Assembly (NCBI GenBank): GCA_030751555.1
Contig: JASMFX010000005.1
Location: forward strand, 1 to 5,130
Reading direction: 5' to 3'
From: Candidatus Woesearchaeota archaeon
GTDB taxonomy: Archaea; Nanoarchaeota; Nanoarchaeia; Woesearchaeales; CALCXY01
Length of the DNA stretch: 5,130 nucleotides
Of the stretch, positions 5,085-5,130 are shown piece by piece. Below the pieces are notes generated by a model. The model did no database searches. It was not told the origin of the DNA and saw only the letters and a program-made list of their open reading frames with translations. A program made the translations under genes and the position numbers. The first letter of the stretch is position 1. The number at the start of each line of letters is the position of its first letter.

Positions 5085-5085
5085 A

Positions 5086-5130
5086 ATGACAGAAGACTGG
5101 AGAGAGATACTCAAGCAACACGAAAAGAGA
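5086..5130 (+). CDS. Hypothetical protein, N-terminal part, cut by right window edge
   Basis: ATG 5086 opens 15 codons to the window edge, reading MTEDWREILKQHEKR. AAAGGAGG at 5068-5075 lies 10 nt upstream, a near-consensus SD inside the end of the preceding gene. The preceding TAA ends at 5084, one base before this ATG, so translation is probably coupled. The visible part is a charged, probably helical N-terminus; nothing more can be said about function. It is at least the third member of the operon starting at 4010. Confidence 0.7.
   Translation, partial: MTEDWREILKQHEKR

Overview
This window looks like a piece of an archaeal chromosome, most likely from a small-genome lineage of the DPANN/Woesearchaeota kind. 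That assignment is inference. It rests on two TrmB-family regulators, TATA-like boxes 20-35 bp upstream of start codons with little or no leader, T-tract termination, and Shine-Dalgarno (SD) signals matching the archaeal 16S tail (GGTGAT, GGAGG) only at genes inside or at the head of polycistronic units. Base composition is moderately AT-rich. No tRNA, rRNA, CRISPR array or insertion sequence was seen.

Layout. (1) 1-515: a divergent pair. A minus-strand gene running off the left edge starts at 96, and a small unknown plus-strand gene probably starts at 192. The 95 bp between them holds an inverted repeat. (2) 518-1261, minus: a TrmB-type regulator that converges on the small gene. (3) 1262-1353: a compact divergent promoter with a perfect 6-bp-arm dyad between two TATA-like boxes. 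(4) 1354-3157, plus: a two-gene overlapping operon encoding a HAD hydrolase resembling enolase-phosphatase E1 (MtnC) and a protein ending in the phosphohistidine swivelling domain of PEP synthase/PPDK-type enzymes, but without an ATP-grasp or PEP-binding domain. (5) 3164-3892, minus: a second TrmB-type regulator converging on that operon. (6) 3893-4009: a second divergent control region with a 22-bp dyad touching the regulator's start codon and a hairpin in the presumed leader of the rightward operon. (7) 4010-5130, plus: an operon of at least three genes of unknown function. They are a basic protein with one likely membrane segment, a small soluble-looking protein, and the start of a third gene cut by the right edge.

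Working model (inference): each TrmB protein controls itself and its divergent neighbour. The left regulator would control the HAD/phosphohistidine pair and the right one the unknown membrane-protein operon. The most unusual part is the HAD hydrolase overlapping an orphan phosphohistidine domain, flanked by two related regulators. This could be an uncharacterised phosphotransfer or small-molecule phosphorylation/dephosphorylation module.
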